A DNA stretch of 64,000 bases, from assembly GCA_947359465.1 (NCBI GenBank), contig OX375878.1, positions 76,800,416 to 76,864,415 of the forward strand, given 5' to 3'. This stretch comes from Metellina segmentata. Taxonomy: Eukaryota; Arthropoda; Arachnida; Araneae; Tetragnathidae. The notes below the pieces were generated by a model. That model saw only the letters and a list, made by a program, of their open reading frames with translations. It did no database searches and was not told the origin of the DNA. Made by a program: the position numbers and the translations under genes. Of this stretch, positions 1-11,365 are shown in pieces. Positions within the stretch are counted from its first letter, which is position 1; each line of letters begins with the position of its first letter.

Positions 1-787
1 AAAAAAAATTAAAAGAAGGAAAACTTCTTCTAATTATTATTTTTTTTTTGGTAAAAAGGCGTACAAGTTTACCTACCGCAATTTTGTTTATCCCTTAAAA
101 GTACAGGATATTATCAATATTTGAAAATAATTTGAATGCATTTTTTAGTTGGAAGTAAGTTTCTACAACGAAAAGTAAACAACAAAAAGGTACCGATTTA
201 TTTTAATTTAAATAATTACTACGCTTTATTAAAATTGTTACCAGTTAGCTTTATTTATTTGATTGATTGTTAATAATTAGGAAAACTAATTTTAAAATAA
301 CACTATGAATTATCAAAAAATTAATTTTCATCGCTGTTTCGTTCATACCTAAAAACAAAATTTTGTGTTTTGAATCATTGTCACAACTTTTTAAAGTATT
401 TATTGAGATTTTATATTTTATTACAAAGCCACTAAAAGTATTTTGGTTTGATTTTTGCATTGGTGAATCTGTTCAAATTTAAATAATTAGTATGAACAGT
501 TTGTACTTTTGATTTACACGTATACAATTACCTATTAGATATTATTTACATTATTAACTAATAAACTAAGAGCAATTTTACAATATTCAGCTATCTCGTT
601 TATGTGGTCTAGTTAGTCTTCTAACAATAAAAATGAACATCGAGATTAAAACAATCTTGTTCGGCACATCTATTTTTATGTGTTATTCTTTAACATTATA
701 ATAGAAATATATTGATTCATTTTTGAAAACATTAAAAAATATTTGCTATTTAAAAGTAAATATATTATAATATTTAATTATATATAA
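1..787. other. AT-rich DNA without a recognisable gene
   Basis: I see no coding signal here. Short open frames are AT-rich and low in complexity and resemble no family I know. Confidence 0.6.
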
Positions 788-1010
788 GCCACGGGGGAGG
801 GGGCAACAAAGCAAGGAACCAAAAGGCCGGGGTGTAGTCAACCAGAAAAGGAAAATTAGAACTGTCCATGCATGCGCGTCGAATACGCAGACATAACATG
901 ACAAGCAATATATTTTCAAAAAACGTAAAGGAATTTTAAAATATTAAGAACATTTCAAAAGATATTTCAGAAATGAAGAGGTGTTGATGGTTTAGAGCGT
1001 TATATAGTTG
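788..1010 (+). repeat. Dispersed repeat, copy A (microsatellite-linked family)
   Basis: This segment shares an ordered series of blocks with 5718-5935: a 'caaccagaaaa' block, a 'gcagatataac'-like block, an A-rich block around 'ggaattttaaaat', and 'atttcagaaatgaagagg'. It follows a short TATATA stretch, as the copy at 5718 follows a long (TA)n run. The blocks are non-coding. It is one of three copies of an unnamed family in this window. It could be the end of a retroelement or a non-autonomous transposon. Confidence 0.55.
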
Positions 1011-1189
1011 GTGGATGAATCATCAGGTCGTATAGTTTATTTGCGCTTTTGAGATTGGCCTTTGATATTTTGATGTTCTGTTTTTAATTTACATCCGGGC
1101 CTTTTACCTGAATTGTTTTTTTTTGTGTAATCTATCCTGTTATTTTTGTTCTTTCTAATGATTTTTGAAGGGGCTAATTTTGTGATGCT

Positions 1190-1454
<265 letters not shown>

Positions 1455-1739
1455 ATATTAAGTTGATAAAATATACATTAAGTTGATTATTTAGAACAAA
1501 AAGGAACAAATAGAAATTATTAAAAATTCGTAAATATTACTTTACGTTGCTTTCAATGAATGCTTCAAAATCATTTATATATAAATTTATAATTTTTACA
1601 ACTATTCGATAAGGACATCATTCTTTATATTTATTCCCCTCTACTAAGTCCACATTTAAATATTTTAATATACCTGAAAAAAATTATTAAATTGTAAACT
1701 AAAAATACTTTTAACAATTGCAATTAAGTTACAAATAAA

Positions 1740-4690
1740 TGCAAAGGCCGCCGAGGTCTCGAGGAAGTTGAACGCTTCCATAAACACAAAAAGAACTGCA
1801 TTTAAACGATTTTTATATTATTAACTTTTAACCTCCAGTACATGTACGGCATACTATTTTTGACTTCATCTGCAACACACAAAAAAAGAAATTTTATCAG
1901 ATTTATTTTTTGAATATAGGAAACCACTGATTTTTTAAGACTAACTGATTTTTTAATCCATTTTTTGCTTTTAGAAATTTCCTTAAATAAACTTTCAATT
2001 TTTTTTGTTTTTTCAACTCAAGAAAAAACAGCATTCTTTCTGCGAGAACTTACCCGTACCAATATGTCTGCATAAACAATATTTCTTTGAAAGAATAAAT
2101 ATTTAAAAATGGAAATTTATCAAAGAGGGAAAATTGATACAATTACGGTTGAGGTTTTGTAGATATTTAGCCCCTCACAAACACCTGAAATCAAAGAAAC
2201 TGCATATACGATTTTCGTGTGAGTAATTTACGACTTCTACAACATATCCGTCTTTAGCTGAGCCTAAAAAATAAAGCATAATAACTTTGGAATTTCGTTA
2301 AAAATAGAAAATTGCCAGCCTACAAATTTTGAAACGGACCTATCATTATGCTGCTCGATGCTCTTTATTTTAATGCCATTTTATTTAAATGTTTTTACTG
2401 TACTCGAAATATTAAACAACATTCTTTAAAACTGCGAAACAGCATTCTTTCAAGGGCAAGTGCTTGCTCACAGCAAATCAAACGAAAAAGGTTCAATGTT
2501 ATTTTAGAAACCGAAATTATATCGAAACAATTGCGAAAAGAACATTCTATACAGATAGCGATAGGCATTAAACACCTACCACCTCACAAACATCTAAACT
2601 GCACTTGCTATTTTCCTGTGATTAATTTCAGACTTCACCTAAAAGAGAGTCTTTAGCCCTAAACCTCCTCCATATTAAAACAAATAAACAATTAAATTTT
2701 TTCAATTATTTTTAACTTGAATTTTTTTTTTTAATTCGGCTTATTATGTTGCCCAAAGCCCTTTAATTTTATTTAGATGTTTTTATGGCTCGAAGAAACG
2801 TTCTTTAAGACCACGAGTACGTACATAAAAAATGCGAAAAAAGTTAGAAAATATTAAAAAAGTAATATCGAAACAAATACAAAAATAACAATTTATGCAT
2901 TAAGCACCTCACAGACACCTAAACTGTCAATTACTATTTTTATGTGATGAATTTACGACTTCCCTACAAGCCTGTTTTCAACTATACCTCCCACAAACTA
3001 AAACAAATTATTATTATTTTGCAATTCTTTTAAACTTGGAAAAAAATTTAAAACTTTCTTATTACTATGCTGCCCGAAGCCTTTTCTTTTAAATACTTTC
3101 AAAGCTAAAAAAAAACAAAAACAAAAACATGCTCTGGGACTAAGAGTATTCACTCGCATCAAAGCATGCGAAAAAAGTACGAAAATATTAAAAGGTATCA
3201 AAGCAAATGCGAAAACAACAATTAATGCAGAGGCAGCCGAGGTCTCGAAAGCATCAAAGAACTCACAAATACCGAAACTACTTTTAATATTTCCGTATGA
3301 TGAATTTGCGAGTTCCTTGCAAGCCCGTTTTGAACTAAACCTCTCACAAATTAAAACTAATAAACTGTTCTTAGTCTGCAATTCTTTTAAACTTGGAAAA
3401 CTTTTTTAAAACTTTCTTATTACTATGTTGCCCGAAGCCTTTTCTTTTAAATACTTTCAAAGCTCAAAAAAACATTCTCTAGAACAACGAGTATTTCCTC
3501 GCATCAAAGCGTCCGAAAACATTAAAAGTGGAATCAAAGCAAATGCGAAAACAACAATTAATGCAGAGGCAGCCGAGATCTCGAAACCATCAAAGAACTA
3601 ACACATACCGAAACTGCTTTTAATATTTCCGTGTGATTAATTTACGACTTCCCTACAAGCCCGTTTTTAAATAAACCTCCCACAAATTAAAACAAATAAA
3701 CTATACTAATTTTGCAATTCTTTTAAACTCGGAAAAAAATTTAAACCTTTCTTATTACTAGGTTGCCTGAAGCCCCCCCCCTTTTTTTTTTTAAAAATAG
3801 TTTCAAATCTAAGAAAAAAAACATTATCTAGGACACGAGTATTTACTCGCATCAAAGCATCTGAAAAAAAGTCCGAAAATATTAAAAGTGGTATCAAAGC
3901 AAATGCAAAAACAACAATTAATGCAAAGGCAGCCGAGGTCTTCGAAAGTCATCAAAGAACTCACAAATACCGAAACTGCTTTTAATATCTCCGTGATGAA
4001 TTTACGACTTCCCTACAAGCCCGTTTTGAAATAAACCTCCCACAAATGAAAACAAATAAACTATTATTATTTTCCAATTCTTTTAAACTTGGTAAAAATT
4101 TATAACTTTCCTATTGCTATGTTGCCCGAAGCCTTTTCTTTTAAATACTTTCAAAGCTCTAAAAACAACATTCTCTAGGACCACGAGTATTTACTCGCAT
4201 CAAAGCATGCGAAAAAAGTCCGAAAATATTAAAAGTGGTATCAAAGCAAATGTGAAAACAATAATTAATGCAGAGGCAACCGAGGTCTGGAAAGCATCAA
4301 AGAACTCACAAGTACCGAAACTGCTTTTAATATTTCTGTATGAATAATTACGACTTCCCTACAAGCCCGTTTTGAACTAAACCTTCCACAAATTAAAACA
4401 AACAAACTATTATTATTCTGCAATTCTTTTAAACTTGGAAAACTTTTTTAAAACTTTCTTATTACTATGTTGCCCGAAGCCTTTTCTTTTAAATACTTTC
4501 AAAGCTCAAAAAAACATTCTCTGGGACCACGAGTATTTACTCGCATCAGAACATGCAAAAAAGTCCGAAAACATTAAAAGTGGTATCAAAGCAAATGCGA
4601 AAACCACAATAATGCAGAGGCAGCCGAGGTCTCCAAAGCATCAAAGAACTCACAAATACCGAAACTGCTTTTAATATTTCCGTGATTAAT
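1740..4690. repeat. Degenerate tandem array, unit about 350 bp
   Basis: A non-coding unit recurs in direct orientation. The block 'tgcccgaagcc' (or a variant) lies at 2352, 2750, 3071, 3429, 3764, 4123 and 4471, giving spacings of 398, 321, 358, 335, 359 and 348 bp. A second anchor, 'gcagaggcagccgag', lies at 3227, 3563, 3923, 4270 and 4614, with a related copy near 1741. The last five units are much more alike than the first two, so the array seems to have grown towards its right side. Small open frames inside it repeat with the unit and are not genes. Confidence 0.85.
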
Positions 4691-5007
4691 TTGCGACTTC
4701 CCATACAAGTCCGTCTTCAGCTAAACCTCCCCCAAAGAAAAACAGCCCACATGCACATCCGAGTACAAGCAAAAGTGCACTTACCGACGTCCGTCCAAGA
4801 GAGAGAGAGAGCGGAGTTGGCTTTCTTTCTCAACAAGTGGACGAGCTGGTCGAGATGGGCCCTCCTGCTGGGATTGCTAACTGGGTGGTGAGATGCGTGC
4901 GAGCGGATGAGGACGTGGAGGACCGACCTTGGAATGTATTGATCGCCACCAGGAGCCCTCTCTCTCTCTCTCTCATCCAAATGTTCAGCTGGAACTTCAT
5001 TTTCCTT
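4690..5007 (+). other. GC-richer open stretch, possible orphan exon
   Basis: One frame stays open for 106 codons between stops at 4687 and 5008, in sequence clearly richer in G and C than its surroundings. The central part reads like protein (QQVDELVEMGPPAGIANWVV, then ADEDVEDRPWNVLIAT). It is bracketed by a (GA)n run at 4799-4811 and a (CT)n run at 4957-4976, which could pair as a hairpin. No start codon or convincing splice pair was found on the plus strand. The minus strand is also open here and shows a GTAAGT donor-like site near 4785. I do not recognise the protein. It may be an exon, a gene fragment or chance. Confidence 0.25.
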
Positions 5008-5289
5008 TGACAATTGCTCCAACGTCCTTCATTCGCTTTTCCAAGCCGTCTCTTCGATGGAAAAGCTCTCGAATCCAGTTGGGAATGGAATTGGGGAATG
5101 CGTTTAGTTGGGGCAGAGGCGAACTTGTGGAGGAGGGCAGTGGACCATTTTTAAAGAGGTTGGGAAGGCTGCAGCATGGAATGACAAGTTTAAGAGAAGT
5201 CGAATAATTTTATTTCTTTTTAGAAAAATTCGAACACGTTTAAACTCTATTATAAACATTATTTTTGTTTCGCCCGATTGTAAAAGGAT

Positions 5290-5500
5290 TGGAAATCGCA
5301 GGACTGCAAGTTCGAAACTAGGTATAATTAAAGAATGTATTGAATGTTAAATCTGTCGTGGCTTTGAATGTCCTCACTTTGCCACCGTGTGTAAGTTTGG
5401 AGTGTGCGGACCCAGCCCTGCCGTTCATCCTCGTCAGCTGACTGTGGTCTTTTCCATTGGGGATTGATCCCGGACCGCCGTCAACAATCCGATGTGATTG
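5290..5500 (+). repeat. tRNA-derived SINE copy (sense)
   Basis: It carries the landmarks of the SINE family seen repeatedly here: a B-box-like 'gcaagttcgaaact', then 'ttaaatctgtcgtggc', 'aatgtcctcac', 'agtttggagtg', and the tail block 'gggattgatcccggaccg'. The right end runs into a short TA run. Compared with the copy at 54169-54460 it is diverged and has lost part of its middle. Confidence 0.75.
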
Positions 5501-5618
5501 AAGGAATATATATATATATATATTCAAATTTGCATTCGTCAAGCTGTTCCAACTGTCAATTTGTTAATATTCATGACTGCAAACGTTTTACGAGATAGAC
5601 TGCTGTTGATTCAAATAG

Positions 5619-5621
<3 letters not shown>

Positions 5622-5709
<88 letters not shown>
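5622..5709. repeat. (TA)n microsatellite
   Basis: About 44 uninterrupted TA dinucleotides, immediately followed by copy C of the dispersed repeat. Confidence 0.97.
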
Positions 5710-5711
<2 letters not shown>

Positions 5712-5717
5712 CATTTA

Positions 5718-5935
5718 AAAAAACAAAGAACGAAACAGTTGGGATGTGATCAACCAGAAAACGAAACTCGAAAATAATCATGCTAGCGCGCTGAAGCTGC
5801 AGATATAACTAGGTAAGCGATGTAATTTCAAAACCAAAAGGAAATTCAAAATAAAAACCATAAAGAAATTTTCGAAAATGAAAGTATTGGTGGATCAGGG
5901 CGTCATCAGGAAGGAGCCTGACCCCAGACAACACA
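5718..5935 (+). repeat. Dispersed repeat, copy C, abutting a (TA)n run
   Basis: The best complete copy of the family also seen at 788-1010 and, inverted, at 1190-1318. Shared blocks are 'gatcaaccagaaaacg', 'gcagatataac', 'ggaaattcaaaat' and 'cagggcgtcatcagg'. The repeat starts eight bases after a long TA run. Some similarity continues to about 5965. Confidence 0.6.
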
Positions 5936-6539
5936 AAATGGTGTTTTCTACATATAGCAGCGAAACGCTAAAAAATTGCTCATACACTCCCCCAAACACC
6001 ATTAAAAAGCAAACATACAAAACAAGACATTATGAAAAGAGTAGGAAAAAACGAAATAAACAGCAGTCGGGAGACCGCTAACACCATGCCCGATGATCGC
6101 TACCAAATGCCGCTATACACTTCGTCCAACAAAACGCTAAAAAAATGACAGTTAAATTCTTGTTGCATTGAAACTATAAAAAATAAAAATGGTAGTGTTC
6201 GTAAACGAAAAAAATATATTGTTCGTGTATAGTTAAGAACCGAGAATGTTCCGATTTCTATTTTAAAAAGTTGAAAATCATAACTCCAGCTTCAATTTAA
6301 AAAAATAAATTCAGATACGGTATAATAGAATTGAATGGCAACGAATACGACTCAGAAGAAATTACGAAATAGAATTAGTCATCGGTTACATAATAGTTGA
6401 TAGTATTAAATCTTTCAAGAATTGTATTAAAGAAAGAAAAAGGGTATTTATTATTGAGAAGTGTGTTTTTAGAGTATTTATTATTGAAATTTATTGAGTA
6501 TATTAGTATTGAGATTATTATTGAGTTTTATTATTGAGA
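5936..6539. other. AT-rich DNA, no gene seen
   Basis: I see nothing beyond short ATTATTGAG-type simple repeats near 6440-6550. Confidence 0.5.
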
Positions 6540-7433
6540 AGTATTTTTTACAACTACCTTGTAAGAGAAAGTTAGATTTAGAGTTACAAAACTTTCTGAA
6601 AAGTACCTGCTCACCAACAATCGTATTATATTAAGTTGTTTTAGAAATATTAGAGTCCCAAAATATTAATTTAATAACTGGAAATTTAAAATCGTTACGT
6701 TTTTCGTAGGCATTAATGTCAGCTTTGCCACACGATACAGAGATTTTTAAGTCGAGAAAATCAGTAGTATTACTATCTAAATTGTTTTTTGACCTAAAGA
6801 AAGGTCATGTGGATAGATAGATTAACAAATATTAGAAAAGTTACTATTATTAAAAACAATTAAATCATCAATATATCTATATCCAGAATTTATTTGAAGG
6901 CAAAAGGTTTTTTCAAAATAATGAAGAAATAAATTAGCAAGAGTGGAAAAAAACTTTGGGCTATACTATAAACTTTAGGGTATAGTAATTTTAGTACATA
7001 TTGCAACCCGTCAAGAAAAGTGACGCAACTCAAATTTGAAGAATTTGAGAAACATCATCTCTTAAAGAATACTATAAAATGTGTATAGAAATACCATAAG
7101 CTTCTTTTAAATTTTAGGTATTTATGGTGGTAACTTCTATTATATTCTATAGAATAGTAATATAACACGCTGGGGCAACTCATACATGTTTTTCAATGAC
7201 ATAACACCAAAATTTTTATTTTTTTGACTCATGTCACTTTTCTTGCCGGGGTGCGATATGTTCACCATTAAAAATCAAATTATTTAAAATATAATAATCA
7301 AAAACTCCTATTCCTCAATATCTATATCAATTAAGTTTTTAAAATCATAATAATAGTTTAAAACATATCTCAATTTGACCAGTGGTATGCTGGTAAATAG
7401 GTCTTTAAAATCATAAGGTCTGAATATCATGAA
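6540..7433 (-). pseudogene. Reverse transcriptase relic (Penelope-like or related)
   Basis: On the minus strand the remains of a reverse transcriptase can be read in pieces. Near 7381-7415 is YDFKDLFTSIP, the usual motif A neighbourhood (DFxxLxTxIP). Near 6905-6950 is LANLFLHYFEKTF, the segment after motif B. At 6845-6885 is YIDDLIVFNN, motif C with the catalytic YxDD-type pair. Then come FLDLKIS (about 6740-6765) and YEKRNDFKFPVI (about 6675-6712). The order matches retroelement reverse transcriptases of the Penelope-like type, although the exact clade is a guess. Stops and frame changes lie between the pieces, and the piece expected between motifs A and B is short and replaced by an inverted-repeat insert (6991-7264). 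A Helitron starts where the relic ends at 7434, so that insertion probably removed or displaced the upstream part. Confidence 0.7.
6991..7264. mobile_element. Small inverted-repeat insert within the RT relic
   Basis: The left arm at 6993-7025 and the right arm at 7233-7264 are inverted copies of about 32 bp with a few mismatches; both contain 'caagaaaagtgac' when read inwards. The sequence between them translates to nothing reverse-transcriptase-like and interrupts the relic, so I read it as a MITE-like insert. No clear target duplication is visible. Confidence 0.45.
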
Positions 7434-7990
7434 TCTCTACTATTATAAAAGGAAGTGTTTGTTTGTTTGTCTGTTTGGGACCGCAAAATCCTGACGATTT
7501 ACAGCAACGAGATTTGGCACACAGGTAGTCCAAATAATTTTCAATTTTTCGGTCGCGGCGAATTTTAAAACTCAATCTAGAAGATTTTAAAATGAATTTA
7601 ATAGTTTTATTCTCTACGTGGTTCTCTTCGCGCGTCCGAACGAAAGAAGAATAGCCCCAATCTTGACTTTTTCTCCCCACGTGACCTTGGAACCACGCCA
7701 AATTTTTTTTATCGCTTCGGAGAAGCTCAGAAAATTATGTTTTACGTTTCCGCTTTCATTTTGCACGCGGAGAAAGTTATTATTTTTTCGTTTCAGCTTT
7801 CATTTGAGCGGAGGAGTGTTTTTACAGCCAGGCGATATATCTTTTAACTGGAGTAGCAGTTCATTTTTCTATCTCCTAGATCGTTAAAGGTAGAGTAAAT
7901 ATTTCAACGGATTTGAAATCTGCGGAAAATTTTACACCAGATTAATACCTTACATCACGGCGTTACCCGTAGTGTAAACACCATGGGCAC
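7434..7990 (+). mobile_element. Helitron-like fragment, 5' end preserved
   Basis: The segment begins with TC after an A (A^TCTCTACTATTATAAAAGG) and continues with 'ggaagtgtttgtttgtttg', a start shared in style with the elements at 22250 and 39909. Near its right side 'gcggaaaattttacacc' matches, in opposite orientation, the elements at 17680 and 27000, and is followed by 'ggcgttacccgt'. A clean CTAG end is not visible, so the 3' end is placed only roughly. Confidence 0.5.
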
Positions 7991-8674
7991 GGGCTTCATT
8001 TCACGGTTTCATTGTAACGTATTAATTATCTAGGGATTTAAACTGTTATTTAGTACGTAACTGCTATACTCGTGTGACATTCCTAATCTATCATTACACA
8101 GAAGTCAAAATTTTAACTTGCGACTCAAATCGTCCTTCTCATATCGAGTTGTGATTTGGAAACTGGCCTCCTCCGAATCGACTCGCTTTGAGTGGGTGGA
8201 TATGTGAGGGTAGGAAAATTCATTTGTAACTTAAAAGCAGTAAGAAACTCATCTCTATTTCAAAGATGAGGCGGTGAGATATTATGTGCTAAACGGGTGA
8301 AAAAGGGAGATGCCAGGCGTCATCGTGGGAATGCTTACAACAAAGTTATTTCACTTGTCAGGTGTCACGAGTGCTTCCCTCGAAGGGTGTCTGGTATCTG
8401 TCAAGTAACGTGTAAGATTCCGATTGGTTTCTGAGTGTCACATGACCCTAATCCCCGTCAGGGTTTGGGGCTATCAACAGAAGAAAGACGCACTTTTAAT
8501 GCTATAGGTTGGCATAACGCATGATTCTGTTTCTGTCGATTTGGGTGTTGGCTCGATCTTCATTGTTCATATTCATACTGATGATGTTGTAAATAGTGTC
8601 GATAAGTCTTAAAGAATAAATTAATTTGTTAAAGAGAATGGAAATTTTATTGGAACGAATGCCATAGCAACACG

Positions 8675-8708
<34 letters not shown>

Positions 8709-8999
8709 AGTTGTAATTTAGATTTAATTGCATAATTAATGTCTTTACGTAAGGAATTAAAAATTTTTACAACTTAAACTAATGCTACCTCCTAACAATG
8801 AACTAAAATATATTTGTGTAAAACCCAAATATTTTTTGGATTTGTAAAAATTATAAAAATTGGTGGATGGCAGCTTGGAAAAAAGCACAAAGTCGTCTAC
8901 TGATTACTTCATTTGAAAGAACAAATAAATTGAGAAAGCAATTCTCTCATTAGAAACGAATACAAGTCTTGTGGACACCGTATTGTTTTATTCTTGTGT
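7991..8999. other. No gene seen; small (CA)n-(TA)n microsatellite
   Basis: The part from 8100 to 8470 is moderately GC-richer than its surroundings, but I recognise nothing in it. A compound (CA)n-(TA)n run lies at about 8673-8709. Confidence 0.5.
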
Positions 9000-9886
9000 A
9001 TTAAAATACAGAGGCTTACACTTATCAGAAACTGAACATGGAAAAATAGTAGTTTTTAAAAATGCTGGTTCCAGTGGTGCTGAAATTGCATGAAAAAGGG
9101 AAAGATCGAAGGCTTTAGTTAACCGCTGTCTCAATAATCCTGGTAGCTAGGGCACAAAACAGTGAACGGGAAGGACAAAGATAACTTCTCCAAGGCAAGA
9201 GAGGCAGATCCAGAGGGTCGCCTGCAAGCAAAAACTGTCTTCCTCGCAAATTAAAGGTGAGATGCAGTTGCCCTGTACCAGCGGAACAATAAGAATTGCA
9301 CTGCATAGAAATCCTAATGTTCACAATAGAAATCCTATTGTTCCACATAGAAATCCTAATGTTCTACATAGAAATCGTAATGTTCTACATAGAAATCCTA
9401 ATGCACAAGAAGTTAAAAGGAAAACCTCCACTTTGTATGCGGGAAATTGATTCACGTTTAAAGTTTGCCCGGAAACATTTAACGGCTGTCACCAACTGGA
9501 ATGATATGGAGTTTCGGACAAAAAAAAAAGTTTAATTTAGATGGGCCAAGCGGATTTAAGTTTTACTGGAATGATCTGGCGTAAAGAACACCACCTTTTA
9601 TCAAAACGCTAATTCGGAGCGATGTATGTCATGATTTGGACTACATTTGCAGCCGGTGGTTCAACTGAACTTGTTTCTGTGGGTAACAAAATTAATTCAG
9701 TGTTATATCAGGACATACTGGTACATAGTTTGTTGCCGGTTGCTCCTCGGATTACATCAGGCGATTTGAATTTTCAACAAGACAATGTATCTGTGCATAC
9801 TTCCTGCTCCACAAAATCCTGGATGAAGGCGAATGAGGTAAAAACTCTTAAATGGCCATCTCGGAGTCCCAACCTGAATTGCATGT
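9000..9886 (+). pseudogene. Tc1-type transposase relic
   Basis: A broken Tc1/IS630-type transposase read across several frames. The N-terminal helix-turn-helix part starts near 9010 (LSETEHGKIVVFKNAGSSG). The second DNA-binding part follows (SPRQERQIQRVA, SSSQIKGEMQLPCTSGTIR) up to about 9300. Then come the segment before the catalytic core (RLKFARKHLTAVTNWNDMEF, 9450-9515) and the catalytic part with FQQDNVSVHTS and WPSRSPNLN (9622-9870). The C-terminus with the final catalytic residue is missing: the copy stops near 9886, where another Tc1 relic in opposite orientation begins. Stops and shifts near 9535-9620 rule out function. Between the DNA-binding and catalytic parts the frame carries an extra 21-bp tandem repeat. 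Confidence 0.85.
9304..9405 (+). repeat. 21-bp minisatellite inside the Tc1 relic
   Basis: Five consecutive units of 21 bp ('catagaaatcctaatgttc' plus two bases) begin at 9304. 'atagaa' lies at 9305, 9326, 9347, 9368 and 9389. Because 21 is a multiple of three, the frame stays open as repeats of HRNPNVL-like heptads. Confidence 0.92.
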
Positions 9887-9889
9887 TTT

Positions 9890-10325
9890 TCAGAAAAAGT
9901 TCTTTATTATTCTATTTAGTTACGAGTAGGTTCTCATTTTGCTTGTATGCCAGCTACAACACGTCGAGACATACTTTCTACGTGTTGTCTGTAAGTCTGG
10001 GCAAGAAACATGCCTCTTGCAAGGCTGTAAGAAGAGATTATTGTGAAGATGGGCGTTGCGTGGCGTTGTCGTACTCGTCGCTCTAGTTTGTCACACAATT
10101 GCTCTATCAGATTGAGATTAGGTCTGTGAACAGGACAGTCAAGCAAATTCACCTCATTTTCAGGAAACTAGTCCCGCATACGCTTTCAGTACGACATGAA
10201 GCTCAATCCTGTTGGAAGAAATCTTCGCCGTAATAATACCATAGTGTAGGCAAGGACGAATTATCGTACACGTCAGCCTTCATGGTACCAGGTACCTACA
10301 GAAATGGGCCGAGTCCTAACCAGGG
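9890..10325 (-). pseudogene. Second Tc1-type transposase relic, C-terminal part
   Basis: On the minus strand the C-terminal half of a different Tc1 transposase can be read. About 10240-10300 gives MKADVYDNSSLPTLW, then FFQQD (the second catalytic D region), then LDCPVHRPNLNLIEQL with the final catalytic E region near 10110-10150. After that come LERRVRQRH and the C-terminal SRRVVAGIQAK. A frame change lies between the two catalytic blocks. The copy faces the relic at 9000-9886 and shares its broken edge. Confidence 0.8.
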
Positions 10326-10328
10326 ATC

Positions 10329-10354
10329 CGAGGAGGAACCATGGTTCCTCCTCG
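10329..10354. repeat. Perfect 26-bp palindrome
   Basis: The 26 bases are identical to their reverse complement, centred on CCATGG and flanked by GAGGAGGAA/TTCCTCCTC arms. It lies in the gap between two Tc1 relics. Its role, if any, is unknown. Confidence 0.9.
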
Positions 10355-10368
10355 AAATTTATATACAC

Positions 10369-11365
10369 TGAAGAGCCAAAACATTATGACCACCTACTCA
10401 ATAACGCGTTGCGTCTCCTTTGGCCTGCAAAATAGCTGCAACTCGCCTGGGCATAGATGCCACAAGTTCTTGGTACATGACTGGAGATAGGTTGCACCAA
10501 ATGTCTACGCAGTGGACATGCAAAGTCGAGATATTCGGACATGGTGGTGTTTGAGCTCTGAGCTGCCGCTCCATGACACCCCAAATATGCTCGATTATGG
10601 CGAGTTAGGTTGCCAGGACATCAAGTGGAATTCATCAGTATTCTCCTCCAACCACTCCAACACAATCCGAGCCTTGTGACATGGGGCTTTATCCTGTTGG
10701 AAGATTCCATGTAAGGGTGCAACTGATCCGCAATGATGTTCAGATAGTTCGCAGCGTTCATGGTATGTTCTACCACATCTACGGGTCCCAGAGTCGCCCA
10801 TGAGAATGTCCCCCAAAGCATAATAGCGCCGACACCAGCCTGTGTATGACCTGCTGTACAAGAGGAGAGCAACAGTTGGCCTGGCAGACGGCGTACCCTG
10901 ACACAACCATCGATGAGATGAATGAGAAATCAAAATTCATCTGACCAGGCAACAGTCTTCCAATCATCCATGGTTCAGTGTCTATGTTACCGGGCCCACT
11001 GTAGGCGTAGTTGACGATGCGCTTTGTCAACAGAGGCACACAAGTGGGACGTCAGCTGCACAGTCCCGTATCCAACAGTGTCCGCTGATCTGTGTGTTCC
11101 TAAACACTTGCGCTTGGACCTTTATTGCATTGGGCTGTCAGCTGAACCACTGTCTCGTGCCGATTTTGTTTTACCAAGCGGGACAGTCTTTGATGACGCG
11201 TGGACGACCGACACCTTGGCGTCTACTGCTGGTGTCACCGTCATTTATCCACTCTGCATGAATACTAACAACGGCAGATCGTGAACAACCTACCAGTCGT
11301 GCAGTTTCGGTGATAGTCGTTCCGAGTCTTCGGGCCATTACGATCTGTCCTCTTTCAATTCGCTT
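10369..11365 (-). pseudogene. Third Tc1-type transposase relic
   Basis: The minus strand reads through most of a Tc1/IS630 transposase. Near 11360 it starts KRIERGQIVMARRLGTTITE and continues TARLVGCSRSAVVSIHAEW, the helix-turn-helix. The catalytic core follows: GVGAIMLWGTFSW (about 10830), FQQDKAPCHKARIVLEWLEE (10640-10700), IEHIWGVMERQLRAQTPP and a C-terminus ending LQAKGDATRY with a stop near 10400. A small deletion removed the residues expected before IEH, and several shifts and stops are present. A terminal sequence 'cactgaagagccaaaacat' lies at 10367-10385 after a TA, matching a transposon end; the other end is lost near 11366. Confidence 0.85.
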
